Shown here in pieces: positions 62,354 through 64,000 of a stretch of DNA of 64,000 nucleotides. The notes beneath the pieces are model-generated. The model ran no database searches, was not told the origin of the DNA, and worked only from the letters and a program-made list of their open reading frames with translations. How positions within the stretch are numbered: position 1 is the stretch's first letter; the number at the start of each line of letters is the position of its first letter. The DNA is taken from contig JAJZRG010000007.1 in NCBI GenBank assembly GCA_021802825.1, forward strand, positions 1-64,000, written 5' to 3'. Position numbers and translations under genes: made by a program. The stretch comes from Chloroflexota bacterium (GTDB taxonomy: Bacteria > Chloroflexota > Limnocylindria > Limnocylindrales > CSP1-4).

Positions 62354-63928
62354 ATGACGTTCGACAGCCTCGGGCTGGCCCCTGAATACCTGCGCGCCGT
62401 CGCCGACGAGGGCTACACAGAGCCCACGCCCGTGCAGCGGCAGGCCATCCCCCTCGTCCTCGCCGGCCGCGACCTGCTTGCCGGAGCCCAGACCGGCACC
62501 GGCAAGACCGCGGCCTTCGTGCTGCCGCTACTCCAGCGGCTCCACGCCAGCGACGCCCAAGCGGGCTTCGCCCCCTCGGCCCACGCCAAGCCCGTGCGCC
62601 CCCACGTCCGGGCCCTGGTCCTCGCCCCCACCCGCGAGCTCGCGCTCCAGGTCGAGGAGAGCTTCCGCACCTACGGCCGACACCGGCCCATGCGCTCGGT
62701 AGCGATCTACGGCGGCGTCGGCTTCGAGCCGCAGGCCCGCGCCCTGCGCGCCGGCACGCCGATCGTGGTGGCGACACCGGGCCGCCTGCTCGACCACGTC
62801 ATGCAGCGGACGATCGACCTCTCGCGGGTCGAGGTGCTCGTGCTCGACGAGGCCGACCGGATGCTGGACATGGGCTTCATCCGCGACATCCGCCGGGTCC
62901 TGGCCCTGCTCCCCGCCAAGCGCCAGAGCCTGCTCTTCTCGGCGACCTTCTCGGACGAGATCCGCGGGCTGGCCGAGGGCTTGCTGCTCAACCCCGCCAC
63001 CGTGGACGTGGCCCCACGCAACACGGCCGCCGAGCTCGTGGAGCAGGTGGTCATCCCGGTGGACCGCGAGCGCAAGCGCGAGCTGCTCGCCCACCTTGTG
63101 ACGTCGGGACGCATCTCGCAGGCCCTGGTGTTCACCCGTACCAAGCACGGCGCGAACCGCCTGGCTGAGCAGCTGGGGCGCGACGGGATCCCCGCCGCCG
63201 CCATCCACGGCAACAAGAGCCAGGGCCAGCGCATCCGGGCCCTCGACGACTTCAAGTCGGGGCGGGTGGGCATCCTGGTCGCGACCGACATCGCCGCCCG
63301 GGGCATCGACATCGAGGCACTGGAGCACGTCGTCAACTTCGAGCTGCCGATGGTCGCCTCGGACTACGTGCACCGGATCGGGCGCACCGGCCGCGCCGGC
63401 GTCGGCGGGCAGGCCGTCTCGCTCGTGTGCATCGACGAGAACCAGCTGCTCCGCGACATCCAGCGCCTGCTGGGCCGGCCGCTCCCGTCCCAGCTCGTCG
63501 CCGGGTACGAGCCGGACCGCTCGGTCCGCGCGGAGCCCCTCCGCGTCAGGTCGGGCGACCCCGGGCACCGCTCCGGCGATGGCCGGCACCGCTCCGTGTC
63601 CCGCCAGGGGCCGCGTCCAGCGCCCGTCGCGCACGGCAAGCCCCAAGGCGAGCGCGCGCCGCGGCCGATGGCCGGCCCGTCACGACCCGCCGCGGGGGCC
63701 TCGATCGGCCGCGGCGATGCCCGGTCCGGCGCCAGCCCGCGGAACCGCCCCGCTGGGCACTCCGGATCCCACCGCGCCGGGGCCTCGGCCCACGCCGACC
63801 GCCGCGGGCCGTCCATTGGCCAGCGCCCGGTCGTGCTCCCTGGCGAGCGGCTGCGCCGCGCGGCCGAACCAACTCATACTGGCAACCACCACACAGGCGC
63901 AGGCCCTGCCGCGGAGAGGAATCGATGA
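62354..63928 (+). CDS. rhlE: DEAD-box RNA helicase, RhlE type
   Basis: A 524-residue RNA helicase. Q motif ([11 protein letters not shown]), motif I (AQTGTGKT), motif II ([13 protein letters not shown]), motif III (SATF), and motifs V and VI ([21 protein letters not shown]) are intact over residues 1-370. The last 150 residues are a basic, Arg/Gly/Pro-rich tail that probably binds RNA. The gene is preceded by a 190-bp non-coding leader, as is common for cold-responsive helicases, though I see no defined element. Confidence 0.92.
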   Translation: MTFDSLGLAPEYLRAVADEGYTEPTPVQRQAIPLVLAGRDLLAGAQTGTGKTAAFVLPLLQRLHASDAQAGFAPSAHAKPVRPHVRALVLAPTRELALQVEESFRTYGRHRPMRSVAIYGGVGFEPQARALRAGTPIVVATPGRLLDHVMQRTIDLSRVEVLVLDEADRMLDMGFIRDIRRVLALLPAKRQSLLFSATFSDEIRGLAEGLLLNPATVDVAPRNTAAELVEQVVIPVDRERKRELLAHLVTSGRISQALVFTRTKHGANRLAEQLGRDGIPAAAIHGNKSQGQRIRALDDFKSGRVGILVATDIAARGIDIEALEHVVNFELPMVASDYVHRIGRTGRAGVGGQAVSLVCIDENQLLRDIQRLLGRPLPSQLVAGYEPDRSVRAEPLRVRSGDPGHRSGDGRHRSVSRQGPRPAPVAHGKPQGERAPRPMAGPSRPAAGASIGRGDARSGASPRNRPAGHSGSHRAGASAHADRRGPSIGQRPVVLPGERLRRAAEPTHTGNHHTGAGPAAERNR

Positions 63929-64000
63929 CCAAGCATTCGCCCTACGAGCGCGCTCGCCGCGCTGCCGAAACCGAGCGCACCAAGCAGATCGAGGCCGCGT
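63925..64000 (+). CDS. Start of an unknown gene, cut by the window edge
   Basis: ATG at 63925 overlaps the rhlE stop (ATGA) and has GAGAGGA seven bases upstream. It encodes [20 protein letters not shown] and beyond, a charged helical start I cannot place. Coupling to rhlE is likely. Confidence 0.6.
   Translation, partial: MTKHSPYERARRAAETERTKQIEAA

Overview
The window is very GC-rich, with few non-coding gaps, frequent GTG starts and many 4-bp stop/start overlaps. The gene set (group 3d Hox hydrogenase, DUF1015, a CxxC-rich double zinc-ribbon protein, a MoxR/VWA membrane cluster, acetate and glycerol-3-phosphate oxidation) suggests a free-living, largely respiratory heterotroph from a high-GC lineage. 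Chloroflexota (Limnocylindria-like) is my best guess and Actinobacteriota the alternative. No rRNA or marker gene settles this.

Layout. 1-3748 (-): hoxEFUYH, an NAD-linked [NiFe] hydrogenase, with hoxH cut by the window edge. 3974-8672: a short J-domain protein, a DegT-fold PLP enzyme, a Rieske/DUF2231 membrane protein, a YHS metal-binding protein beside a possible P-type ATPase remnant, an ArsB/NhaD-type permease and tRNA-Arg(TCT). 8819-15043: acs, acuC and pat, a complete acetylation switch for acetyl-CoA synthetase. 15106-18256: a putative immunity-like protein, a solitary DNA methyltransferase and two small unknowns, followed by DnaA-box-like motifs. 18566-20772 (-): an enolase-superfamily enzyme and a DUF1611 protein, the same pairing as DgcA/DgcN of D-glutamate catabolism.

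20879-27860 (-): a six-gene unit (GntR regulator, SsuA/B/C-type ABC importer, Cys-type sulfatase, anaerobic sulfatase maturase) that looks like a self-contained sulfate-ester or sulfonate scavenging operon. 28025-30608 is a decay zone: a Fic/Doc toxin fragment, an intact membrane GGDEF protein, a frameshifted EAL remnant, a 24-bp perfect palindrome and tRNA-Glu(CTC). 30803-33020 (-): an alpha/beta-hydrolase lacking its nucleophilic serine, and DUF1015.

33198-47249 (+): eight tightly packed genes (secreted/membrane protein, ABC-2 ATPase and permease, Gln/Gly-repeat membrane protein, MoxR AAA+ ATPase, DUF58 protein, two large VWA membrane proteins), probably one envelope-associated machine of unknown job. 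47517-49614: a doubtful small ORF, a SufR-like regulator and an adenosine deaminase.

49677-57544 (-): lipA and the E2, E1-beta, E1-alpha and E3 subunits of a 2-oxoacid dehydrogenase. An HTH plus PD-(D/E)XK protein and a 99-bp tandem repeat lie between E2 and E1-beta. 57758-64000: a zinc-ribbon protein with a clear terminator, glpD, a small membrane protein, an NnrE-like epimerase, mutY, an RhlE-type helicase and the start of one more gene.
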